Shown here: positions 1 to 6,999 of the stretch, one piece after another
Layout: every line of letters starts with the position of its first letter
How positions within the stretch are numbered: the stretch's first letter is position 1
From: CAG-177 sp964587915
GTDB taxonomy: Bacteria; Bacillota; Clostridia; Oscillospirales; Acutalibacteraceae
NCBI GenBank assembly: GCA_964587915.1
Contig: CAZPMK010000019.1
Coordinates: 1-30,100 of the forward strand
Length of the DNA: 30,100 nt
Direction: 5' to 3'
Made by a program: the position numbers and the translations under genes
Notes under the pieces: generated by a model
The model's input: only the letters and a program-made list of their open reading frames with translations
Told to the model about the DNA's origin: nothing
The model's database searches: none

Positions 1-116
1 TTTATATACCTGTTTTTCAGCAAAATCGCTCAATACGAAAAAAGTGCATATTTAATTGTATAGGAATTCTCTCTTTGTTATATCAAAATGAAGATGGAGT
101 TATCACAAAACAGCAA

Positions 117-153
117 TTGCGGAATCCTTAATTTTATTGTAGAATGTATACAA
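117..153 (+). promoter_or_regulatory. Candidate adhE promoter with overlapping inverted repeat (possible Rex-like site)
   Basis: A TTGCGG (117-122) and a TAGAAT (140-145) are separated by 17 bases, a plausible sigma-A promoter about 60 bases before adhE. The 17-base element TTGTAGAATGTATACAA (137-153) has TTGTA/TACAA arms and overlaps the -10 box. Rex, the NADH/NAD+ sensing repressor of adhE in many Firmicutes, binds TTGT...ACAA palindromes, so repression here is plausible. The inner bases do not fit the usual Rex consensus and the element is one base shorter. A second possible promoter is TTGTAT-17-TATATC at 56-84. Nothing else was recognised in bases 1-206. Confidence 0.35.
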
Positions 154-206
154 AGATAAAACTTCGGTTTTAGCTAATACGACAATGAAATTCAGGAGGA
201 CGAAAA

Positions 207-2825
207 ATGGAAAATGCAAACAGAACAATCATTAACAGCGTTGAAACGCTCGAAGCCGCTCTTGCAAGAGTAAAAGCAGCTCAAAACGAATTTGCGAAAT
301 TCACTCAGGAGCAGGTTGACAAAATATTCTTTGCCGCCGCCTCCGCCGCGAACAAGGCAAGAATTTCCCTTGCTAAAATGGCGGTTGAAGAAACGGGTAT
401 GGGCGTTGTTGAGGATAAGGTAATCAAGAACAATTACGCCTCTGAATATATCTATAACGCCTACCGTGACACGCGTACCTGCGGTGTCATAGAGGAGGAC
501 AAGGCATTCGGCATAAAGAAAATAGCTGAGCCTATCGGTGTTATCGCCGCTGTAATTCCCACGACGAACCCCACTTCAACGGCGATTTTCAAGTGCCTTA
601 TCGCACTTAAAACAAGAAATGCAATCATCATTTCCCCGCATCCGAGAGCAAAAGCCTGTACTGCCGCCGCCGCAAAAATTGTTCTTGATGCCGCAGTTAA
701 AGCCGGTGCTCCCGAGGGAATAATCGAATGGATTGACGTCCCCGGACTCGACCTTACCAATCTTGTAATGAAAGAAGCGGATATAATCCTTGCCACCGGC
801 GGTCCCGGAATGGTAAAGGCGGCGTATTCCTCAGGCAAGCCCGCACTCGGTGTCGGTGCAGGTAACACTCCTGCAATAATTGATGATACAGCCGATATAA
901 TTCTCGCTGTCAACTCGATAATCCACTCAAAAACCTTTGATAACGGCATGATTTGTGCTTCCGAGCAGTCGGTTATCGTTCACAAGAATGTATACGATGC
1001 AGTTAAAAAGGAATTTGCCGACAGAGGCTGCTATTTCCTCAACAAGGAAGAAACGGAAAAGGTCAGAAAGACCATTCTTATCAACGGTGCTCTTAACGCA
1101 AAAATCGTCGGTCAGTCGGCATTCAAGATTGCTCAGCTTGCAAACGTAACCGTTCCCGAAAAGGCAAAGATTCTTATCGGTGAGGTTGAAAGTGTTGATT
1201 TGAGCGAAGAATTTGCACATGAAAAGCTCTCCCCCGTTCTTGCAATGTATAAAGCCGAGGATATCAACGATGCATTCGATAAAGCGGAGAAGCTCATTGC
1301 CGACGGCGGCTACGGTCATACCTCGTCAATTTATCTCAATACCGTTACGGAAAAAGAAAAGCTCGACACCTTTGCTTCAAGAATGAAAACCTGCCGTATT
1401 CTCGTAAACACCCCGTCTTCACAGGGTGGTATCGGCGACCTCTACAACTTCAAGCTCGCCCCCTCGCTTACATTGGGCTGCGGCTCATGGGGCGGTAACA
1501 GCGTTTCGGAAAACGTAGGAGTCAAGCACCTTATCAACATCAAAACCGTTGCCGAGAGGAGAGAGAATATGCTTTGGTTCAGAGCACCCGAAAAGGTTTA
1601 TATAAAGAGAGGCTGTCTGCCCGTTGCTCTTGATGAGCTTAAAAACGTTATGGGCAAAAAGCGTGCATTCATCGTCACCGACAGCTTCCTGTATCAAAAC
1701 GGCTACACGAAGCCCATTACCGACAAGCTCGATGAAATGGGTATTGCACACACCACATTCTTTGACGTTGCTCCCGACCCGACACTCGGCTGTGCAAAAG
1801 AGGGTGCAGCACAAATGGCCGCTTTCAAGCCCGACTGCATTATCGCCGTCGGCGGCGGCTCGGCAATGGATGCCGGTAAAATCATGTGGGTTCTCTATGA
1901 GCATCCCGAAGCCGATTTCATGGATATGGCAATGAGATTCATTGATATCAGAAAGAGAGTTTATACTTTCCCGAAGATGGGCGAAAAGGCATATTTCATT
2001 GCAGTCCCCACCTCTGCAGGTACCGGCTCCGAGGTTACTCCCTTTGCCGTTATCACCGATGAAAACACCGGTGTTAAATATCCCCTTGCAGACTATCAGC
2101 TTCTTCCCAACATGGCTATAGTTGATACCGATTTCCACATGACCGCTCCCAAGGGACTTACCTCCGCCTCTGGTATTGACGCCGTTACTCATGACCTTGA
2201 AGCAATAGCTTCCATGATGGCAACGGATTATACGGACGGTCTTGCTCTTAAATCACTCAAAACGATTTTTGAATATCTCCCCCGTGCATATGACAACGGT
2301 GTTAACGATATCGAAGCAAGAGAGAAAATGGCGAATGCCGCTACAATGGCAGGTATGGCTTTTGCCAACGCTTTCCTCGGCGTATGCCACTCCATGGCAC
2401 ACAAGCTCGGTGCTTTCCATCATCTGCCCCACGGCATTGCAAATGCTCTTATGATTGAAGAGGTTATCCGCTTCAATTCAAGTGAAAAGCCTGTCAAGAT
2501 GGGAACGTTCCCGCAGTATGACCACCCCCATACTCTTGCACGTTATGCAGAGGTTGCTGATTATCTCGGCCTCGGCGGCAAAAACGATAATGAAAAGGTT
2601 GAAAATCTCATCAAGGCAATCAACGCTCTCAAGGATAAGGTCGGCGTAAAGAAAACCATCAAGGATTACGGCATTGACGAAAAGGATTTTCTTGACAGAC
2701 TTGATGAAATGACGGAGCAGGCATTTGACGATCAGTGTACCGGTGCAAATCCCCGTTATCCCCTTATGAGCGAAATTAAGCAGATGTATCTCAACGCATA
2801 TTACGGAACACACGAAGAAGTTTAA
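207..2825 (+). CDS. adhE: Bifunctional acetaldehyde-CoA/alcohol dehydrogenase AdhE
   Basis: AdhE reduces acetyl-CoA to acetaldehyde and then to ethanol, oxidising two NADH; in the cytoplasm it forms long filaments (spirosomes). The 872 residues match the family length. The N-terminal aldehyde dehydrogenase half (about 1-440) carries the catalytic Cys250 in GMICASEQ. The C-terminal iron-dependent alcohol dehydrogenase half (about 455-870) has the nucleotide-binding GGGSAMD (549-555) and likely iron ligands Asp658, His662, His728 and His742. The ATG start follows AGGAGG at 7 bases. It is the first gene of a seven-gene run with hydrogenase-type sensors, and only 13 bases separate it from the next gene. 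That placement suggests control by cellular redox state or H2, which is an inference. No defects are seen. Confidence 0.97.
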   Translation: MENANRTIINSVETLEAALARVKAAQNEFAKFTQEQVDKIFFAAASAANKARISLAKMAVEETGMGVVEDKVIKNNYASEYIYNAYRDTRTCGVIEEDKAFGIKKIAEPIGVIAAVIPTTNPTSTAIFKCLIALKTRNAIIISPHPRAKACTAAAAKIVLDAAVKAGAPEGIIEWIDVPGLDLTNLVMKEADIILATGGPGMVKAAYSSGKPALGVGAGNTPAIIDDTADIILAVNSIIHSKTFDNGMICASEQSVIVHKNVYDAVKKEFADRGCYFLNKEETEKVRKTILINGALNAKIVGQSAFKIAQLANVTVPEKAKILIGEVESVDLSEEFAHEKLSPVLAMYKAEDINDAFDKAEKLIADGGYGHTSSIYLNTVTEKEKLDTFASRMKTCRILVNTPSSQGGIGDLYNFKLAPSLTLGCGSWGGNSVSENVGVKHLINIKTVAERRENMLWFRAPEKVYIKRGCLPVALDELKNVMGKKRAFIVTDSFLYQNGYTKPITDKLDEMGIAHTTFFDVAPDPTLGCAKEGAAQMAAFKPDCIIAVGGGSAMDAGKIMWVLYEHPEADFMDMAMRFIDIRKRVYTFPKMGEKAYFIAVPTSAGTGSEVTPFAVITDENTGVKYPLADYQLLPNMAIVDTDFHMTAPKGLTSASGIDAVTHDLEAIASMMATDYTDGLALKSLKTIFEYLPRAYDNGVNDIEAREKMANAATMAGMAFANAFLGVCHSMAHKLGAFHHLPHGIANALMIEEVIRFNSSEKPVKMGTFPQYDHPHTLARYAEVADYLGLGGKNDNEKVENLIKAINALKDKVGVKKTIKDYGIDEKDFLDRLDEMTEQAFDDQCTGANPRYPLMSEIKQMYLNAYYGTHEEV

Positions 2826-2838
2826 GGAGGGCATAAAA

Positions 2839-3588
2839 ATGAATCTCGACAGAATTCTTGCAGTAAGAAACAACAAAACCGTCTACCGCGACGGCAACCT
2901 TTGCCTTAAAGTTTTCAATTCCGATTACTCAAAGGCAGATGTTCTCAACGAAGCCTTGAATCAGGCAAGAATTGAGGAAACGGGACTCAACATTCCCAAA
3001 ATTCATGAGGTAACCGTTATTGACGGCAAGTGGACAATCGTGTATGATTATATCAGCGGTAAGACTCTTGCTCAGCTCATGGAAGAAAATCCCGACAAGA
3101 AGAACGAATATTTAGAGCTTCTTGTTAATCTTCAACTTGAAATGCATTCAAAGACCTGCCCGCTTCTCAACAAGCTCAAGGATAAGATGAGTCGCAAGAT
3201 AAGCCAGACCGATCTCAGTGCAACGGTTCGTTATGACCTCCACACCCGTCTTGAGGAGATGCCGAAGCACAACAAAGTCTGCCACGGTGACTTCAACCCA
3301 TCAAATATAATCATTTCCGACAACGGTGAGCCGTATATCATCGACTGGTCACACGCAACTCAGGGTAACGCTTCCGCCGATGCCGCACGTACCTATCTTC
3401 TTTTCTGGCTCAACGGAGATATCGACGGTGCTAAGAAGTATTTGCGGCTTTTCTGCGACAAGAGCAACACTCCCATACAGTACGTACAAAAATGGCTTCC
3501 CATCGTTGCCGCTTCTCAGACCGTCAAGGGCAATGAAAAAGAGCGTGAATTCCTGCTCTCTTGGATAGACGTCGTCGATTACGAATAA
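2839..3588 (+). CDS. Aminoglycoside phosphotransferase (APH)/choline kinase-fold protein
   Basis: This 249-residue protein has the APH/choline-kinase protein-kinase-like fold. A likely ATP-anchoring lysine is Lys24 in LCLKVF. The Brenner motif is HGDFNPSN (149-156), with putative catalytic base Asp151 and Asn156. The metal-binding Asp169 sits in IIDWSHA. The family phosphorylates small molecules such as amino sugars, choline or homoserine, and occasionally proteins; the substrate here cannot be read from sequence. It follows adhE by 13 bases with an AAGGAGG site and precedes the [2Fe-2S] genes by 13 bases. It is therefore the only kinase-like gene in a cluster that also holds a PP2C phosphatase. 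A role opposing that phosphatase is speculation; a metabolic kinase is equally possible. Confidence 0.82.
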   Translation: MNLDRILAVRNNKTVYRDGNLCLKVFNSDYSKADVLNEALNQARIEETGLNIPKIHEVTVIDGKWTIVYDYISGKTLAQLMEENPDKKNEYLELLVNLQLEMHSKTCPLLNKLKDKMSRKISQTDLSATVRYDLHTRLEEMPKHNKVCHGDFNPSNIIISDNGEPYIIDWSHATQGNASADAARTYLLFWLNGDIDGAKKYLRLFCDKSNTPIQYVQKWLPIVAASQTVKGNEKEREFLLSWIDVVDYE

Positions 3589-3601
3589 GGAGGAAAATAC
3601 A

Positions 3602-3856
3602 GTGAAAATCACAATTTGCATCGGTTCATCCTGCCACATCAAAGGTTCCCGTCAGGTAGTTGAACAGCTCCAATATCTCATTCATGAAAATAATATTTCC
3701 GATAAGGTTGAGCTTGGCGGAACATTCTGCATGGGCAAATGCCAGCAGGGCGTATGCGTTACCATTGAAGACAAGCTCGGAAGCAAGGTTTATTCCGTAA
3801 GCCCCGACACGGTAAATGAATTTTTTGAAAAAAACGTTCTTGCTAAGGTAGGATAA
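3602..3856 (+). CDS. Thioredoxin-like [2Fe-2S] ferredoxin-type protein, copy 1
   Basis: This 84-residue protein resembles the thioredoxin-like [2Fe-2S] domain of NuoE/HydC and of hydrogenase-linked small ferredoxins. Four cysteines are spaced as in that family: Cys6-x4-Cys11 (CIGSSC) and Cys43-x3-Cys47 (CMGKC), with an extra Cys52. It probably carries electrons within the cytoplasm, either to or from one of the downstream hydrogenase-type proteins. The start is GTG, chosen because AGGAGG lies 8 bases upstream. It is separated by three bases from a second, homologous gene with the same cysteine layout, so the pair arose by tandem duplication. The partner is inferred from gene order only. Confidence 0.85.
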   Translation: MKITICIGSSCHIKGSRQVVEQLQYLIHENNISDKVELGGTFCMGKCQQGVCVTIEDKLGSKVYSVSPDTVNEFFEKNVLAKVG

Positions 3857-3859
3857 TTT

Positions 3860-4120
3860 ATGATAGTTCAAATTTGTATCGGCTCCTCCTGCCATCTCAA
3901 AGGCTCAGAAAGACTTGTTGAGCTTTTTCAGGATTCAATAAAGAACAGCGGATATTATGATGAAATAACACTTGCCGGCAGCTTTTGCACCGGCAGGTGT
4001 AACCGTGAAGGTGTTACGGTAACGGTTGATGACGATATTTTCACCGGCATCACTCCCGAAAACTTCAGCACCTTCTTTGAAGAAAAGATAATCAAAAAGA
4101 TCAAAGCTCAGGAGGCTTGA
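3860..4120 (+). CDS. Thioredoxin-like [2Fe-2S] ferredoxin-type protein, copy 2
   Basis: This 86-residue paralogue of the gene just before it shares the CIGSSCH-x-KGS opening and the GxFCxGxC second motif. Ligands are Cys6, Cys11, Cys43 and Cys47. The two copies have diverged strongly outside these motifs, so this is not a recent duplication. It likely binds one [2Fe-2S] cluster and acts as an electron carrier or redox-responsive module. The gene ends four bases before the sensory hydrogenase, and its last codons contain that gene's AGGAGG ribosome site, which suggests coupled translation. Whether the two copies serve different hydrogenases (one sensory, one catalytic) is an open inference. 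Confidence 0.85.
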   Translation: MIVQICIGSSCHLKGSERLVELFQDSIKNSGYYDEITLAGSFCTGRCNREGVTVTVDDDIFTGITPENFSTFFEEKIIKKIKAQEA

Positions 4121-4124
4121 CCGT

Positions 4125-5801
4125 ATGTCGGACTGCTTAACTCTGAAAAAATCCAACTGTAAAAACTGTTATAAATGTATCCGTCACTGTCCCGTGAAAT
4201 CTATAAGATTCTCGGGCAATCAGGCATATATTATCGGTAACGAGTGCATTTTGTGCGGTCAGTGCTTCGTTGTTTGTCCGCAAGATGCAAAGCAGATAGT
4301 AGATGAAAGCGAAAAGGTTCGCGTATTACTGCAAAGTGAGGACCCCGTAATAGTGAGCCTCGCTCCGTCCTTTGTGGCAAATTATGACGGTGTCGGTATC
4401 GGCTCAATGCGTAAAGCGTTAAAGCAGCTCGGCTTTTACGATGCAGAGGAGACCGCAATCGGTGCAACTATAGTAAAAAAAGAGTACGAAAGATTATTGA
4501 ACGCCGGAGACAGAAATGTTATAATAACCTCCTGCTGTCATTCGATAAATCTTCTTATTCAAAAATATTTTCCGACGGCGCTCCCCTATCTTGCGGATGT
4601 AATGTCTCCCATGCAGGCACATTGCTCCGATATTAAGAGGCGTTATCCAAATGCAAAAACCGTATTCGTCGGTCCCTGCGTTGCAAAAAAGGATGAAGCA
4701 CAGTATTATGACGGAATTGTTGATGCCGTTTTGACCTTTGACGAGCTTACGGAGTGGTTCAAAAGCGAAAATATAGAGCTTGAAAGAGAAATCGACAGCA
4801 ACGAAAACAGCAGAGCGAGATTTTTCCCGACAACGGGCGGTATACTCAAAACAATGGATCTCGGCAATACGGATTATACATATCTTTCTCTTGACGGCGT
4901 TGAAAACTGCATGGCGGCTCTCAAGGAAATCGAAAACGGAACGATAAACAAGTGCTTTATCGAAATGTCCGCCTGTATCGGAAGCTGTGTCGGCGGTCCG
5001 GTAATGGAAAAGTTCCACCGTTCACCTGTTAAGGATTATGCCGCCGTTGCAAATTTTGCGGGCAAAAACGATTTTGAGGTCAATATGCCCGAAGCATCCG
5101 AAATCCGAAAGAGCTTCACCGCCATCGAACGCCGAATGATGCCCCCGTCGGAGAGTGAAATTCGTGATATTCTTCGTCAAATGGGCAAAATGAAGCCGTC
5201 TGATGAGCTTAACTGCGGCTCCTGCGGATATAACACCTGCCGTGAAAAGGCAATTGCAATTTACCACGGCAAGGCGGAAATTTCAATGTGTCTGCCCTAT
5301 CTTAAAGATAAGGCAGAGAGCTTTTCTGATAACATTGTCCGCAACACTCCGAACGGCCTTATTGTTCTCAATGAAAAATTAGAGGTTCAGCAAATAAACA
5401 AGGCGGCACTTAAAATAATCAATCTCCGCTCGGAATCCGATATTTTGGGAGATCAGGTCGTCAGAGTGCTTGACCCGTCCGACTTTATTGAGGTACTCAG
5501 AACCGGAAGAAACATTCAAAACAAGCGTGAATATCTTGCGGAATACGAAAAATATGTTGAAACCACAATTGTATGTGACAAGGAATACCGTTTGCTCGTT
5601 TGCATAATGCGTGATGTCACTCAAGAGGAAACGGCAAAGGAGCGTAAAGAAAGCATCAGCCGTCAAACGGTTGAAATTGCCGATAACGTTGTTGAAAAGC
5701 AGATGCGTATCGTTCAGGAAATAGCTTCCCTGCTCGGTGAAACGGCGGCGGAAACCAAGATTGCTTTAACAAAGCTGAAGGAGTCGATTTCCGATGAATA
5801 A
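4125..5801 (+). CDS. Sensory-type [FeFe] hydrogenase with PAS domain (HydS-like)
   Basis: This 558-residue cytoplasmic protein is probably a H2 or redox sensor rather than a bulk hydrogenase. It has two ferredoxin [4Fe-4S] motifs (Cys12/15/18/22 and Cys41/44/47/51) and an H-cluster domain (about 70-330). A further four-Cys Fe-S domain (Cys364/367/372/389), a PAS domain (about 400-500) and a probable coiled-coil tail (about 505-558) follow. All H-cluster cysteines remain, but the loops differ from catalytic enzymes. L1 is TSCCHSI rather than TSCCPGW, L2 is GPCVAKK rather than MPCTAKK, and L3 is MSACIGSC rather than MACPGGC, with Ser at the methionine position next to the first L3 cysteine. Such changes are typical of HydS/group C sensors. 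It overlaps the phosphatase gene by 8 bases, consistent with signalling to it. Confidence 0.88.
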   Translation: MSDCLTLKKSNCKNCYKCIRHCPVKSIRFSGNQAYIIGNECILCGQCFVVCPQDAKQIVDESEKVRVLLQSEDPVIVSLAPSFVANYDGVGIGSMRKALKQLGFYDAEETAIGATIVKKEYERLLNAGDRNVIITSCCHSINLLIQKYFPTALPYLADVMSPMQAHCSDIKRRYPNAKTVFVGPCVAKKDEAQYYDGIVDAVLTFDELTEWFKSENIELEREIDSNENSRARFFPTTGGILKTMDLGNTDYTYLSLDGVENCMAALKEIENGTINKCFIEMSACIGSCVGGPVMEKFHRSPVKDYAAVANFAGKNDFEVNMPEASEIRKSFTAIERRMMPPSESEIRDILRQMGKMKPSDELNCGSCGYNTCREKAIAIYHGKAEISMCLPYLKDKAESFSDNIVRNTPNGLIVLNEKLEVQQINKAALKIINLRSESDILGDQVVRVLDPSDFIEVLRTGRNIQNKREYLAEYEKYVETTIVCDKEYRLLVCIMRDVTQEETAKERKESISRQTVEIADNVVEKQMRIVQEIASLLGETAAETKIALTKLKESISDE

Positions 5802-6966
5802 TCTTTGTGCAGATATCGGATGCAAAAGCATAAACCATATCGGTGAACAGCTTTGCGGCGACCATGTTGACATTGTTGAGCAGGGCGATAATTCAACCGT
5901 TATTGTTCTTGCCGACGGACTCGGAAGCGGCGTAAAAGCAAGCATTCTTTCAACTCTTACCTCAAAAATCATTTCAACTATGATGTCGCAGGGGCTTTCG
6001 CTTGAAGAATGCGTTTCCACCATTGCCGCAACCCTGCCGATATGCTCCGTCAGAGGCGTTGCGTATTCAACGTTTACGATAATTCATATTATTGATAATT
6101 CCACCGTTGAGCTTATACAGTACGACAATCCCAAAATCATCATGCTTCGTGACTGCGAGGTATACGATTATCCCGTAAATGAAGTAAGCATCGGCGGAAA
6201 AAAGATTCTCAAATCAAATATCAAGCTCCAAGAAAATGATATTTTCATTGCAATGAGCGATGGTTGTCCTCATGCAGGAATAGGCACTGCATACAACTTT
6301 GGCTGGAAGCGTGACGATATTGCAGAATTTATCCGCTCCGTTGCCCATGTCGGCTTTACTGCAAAAACGCTTTCAACAATGCTCATTGACGAATGCAACC
6401 GCCTGTACGATGAGAAACCGGGCGACGATGCAACCGCTTGCGTTATTCGCATAAGACGGCGTGAACCGATGAACATTCTTTTCGGTCCTCCGTCAAACCG
6501 AGATGATTGCAACAGAATGATGTCCCTTTTCTTTTCAAAGGAGGGAAAACACATTATCTGCGGAGGAACCACCTCCGGAATTGCGGCAAAATATCTCGGC
6601 AAGGAGCTTAAAACTTCTCTCAAATTTGAACGCAGTGACGTTCCGCCGATTGCGTATATTGACGGTGTTGATCTTGTTACCGAGGGTGTCATAACTGTGA
6701 ATAAGGTCCTTGAATATGCAAAGGATTCTTTGGGCGATAATGAGGAATATGCACATTGGAGCGTTTCGCAGGACGGTGCTTCTTTGATAAGTCGAATGCT
6801 TTTCGAGGAGGCAACGGATATAAATTTCTATGTTGGCAGAGCAATAAATCCCGCTCACCAGAATCCCGACCTGCCGATAAACTTCAACATTAAAATGAAT
6901 CTTGTTCAGGAGCTTTCCGAATGTCTCAGAAAAATGGGAAAGAAAATTAAGGTAAGCTATTTTTAA
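5794..6966 (+). CDS. SpoIIE/PP2C-type serine phosphatase with unassigned C-terminal domain
   Basis: The N-terminal 220 residues form a PP2C/SpoIIE phosphatase domain with metal-binding acids Asp23 (GDHVD), Asp41 (ADGLGSG), Asp156 (MSDGCPHAG) and Asp211/Asp212 (GDDATA). It would remove phosphate from Ser/Thr of a partner protein, which is not identified. Residues about 225-390 form a second domain I cannot name; it has a glycine-rich KHIICGGTTSGIAAK stretch and a conserved-looking YIDGVDLVTEG. The start overlaps the sensor hydrogenase by 8 bases and has AAGGAG upstream, so the two are likely translationally coupled. Phosphatase-linked sensory [FeFe] hydrogenases are a recognised group, so the input is probably the PAS signal. 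No anti-sigma kinase or STAS substrate is encoded nearby. Confidence 0.88.
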   Translation: MNNLCADIGCKSINHIGEQLCGDHVDIVEQGDNSTVIVLADGLGSGVKASILSTLTSKIISTMMSQGLSLEECVSTIAATLPICSVRGVAYSTFTIIHIIDNSTVELIQYDNPKIIMLRDCEVYDYPVNEVSIGGKKILKSNIKLQENDIFIAMSDGCPHAGIGTAYNFGWKRDDIAEFIRSVAHVGFTAKTLSTMLIDECNRLYDEKPGDDATACVIRIRRREPMNILFGPPSNRDDCNRMMSLFFSKEGKHIICGGTTSGIAAKYLGKELKTSLKFERSDVPPIAYIDGVDLVTEGVITVNKVLEYAKDSLGDNEEYAHWSVSQDGASLISRMLFEEATDINFYVGRAINPAHQNPDLPINFNIKMNLVQELSECLRKMGKKIKVSYF

Positions 6967-6967
6967 C

Positions 6968-6981
6968 CTGCCGCACGGCAG
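6968..6981 (+). other. Intercistronic hairpin before the second hydrogenase
   Basis: CTGCCGCACGGCAG is a perfect self-complementary hairpin (CTGCC/GGCAG with a GCAC loop). It sits in the 33-base gap between the phosphatase stop and the hydrogenase start, the longest gap inside this operon. It has only a weak CTTTAT tail, so it may set mRNA stability or translation of the hydrogenase rather than terminate transcription. Confidence 0.45.
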
Positions 6982-6999
6982 CTTTATATGAGGTGTGAT

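Noticed and set aside
1485..2192. 235-codon minus-strand frame inside adhE
   Set aside because: Antisense shadow of a well-conserved gene.
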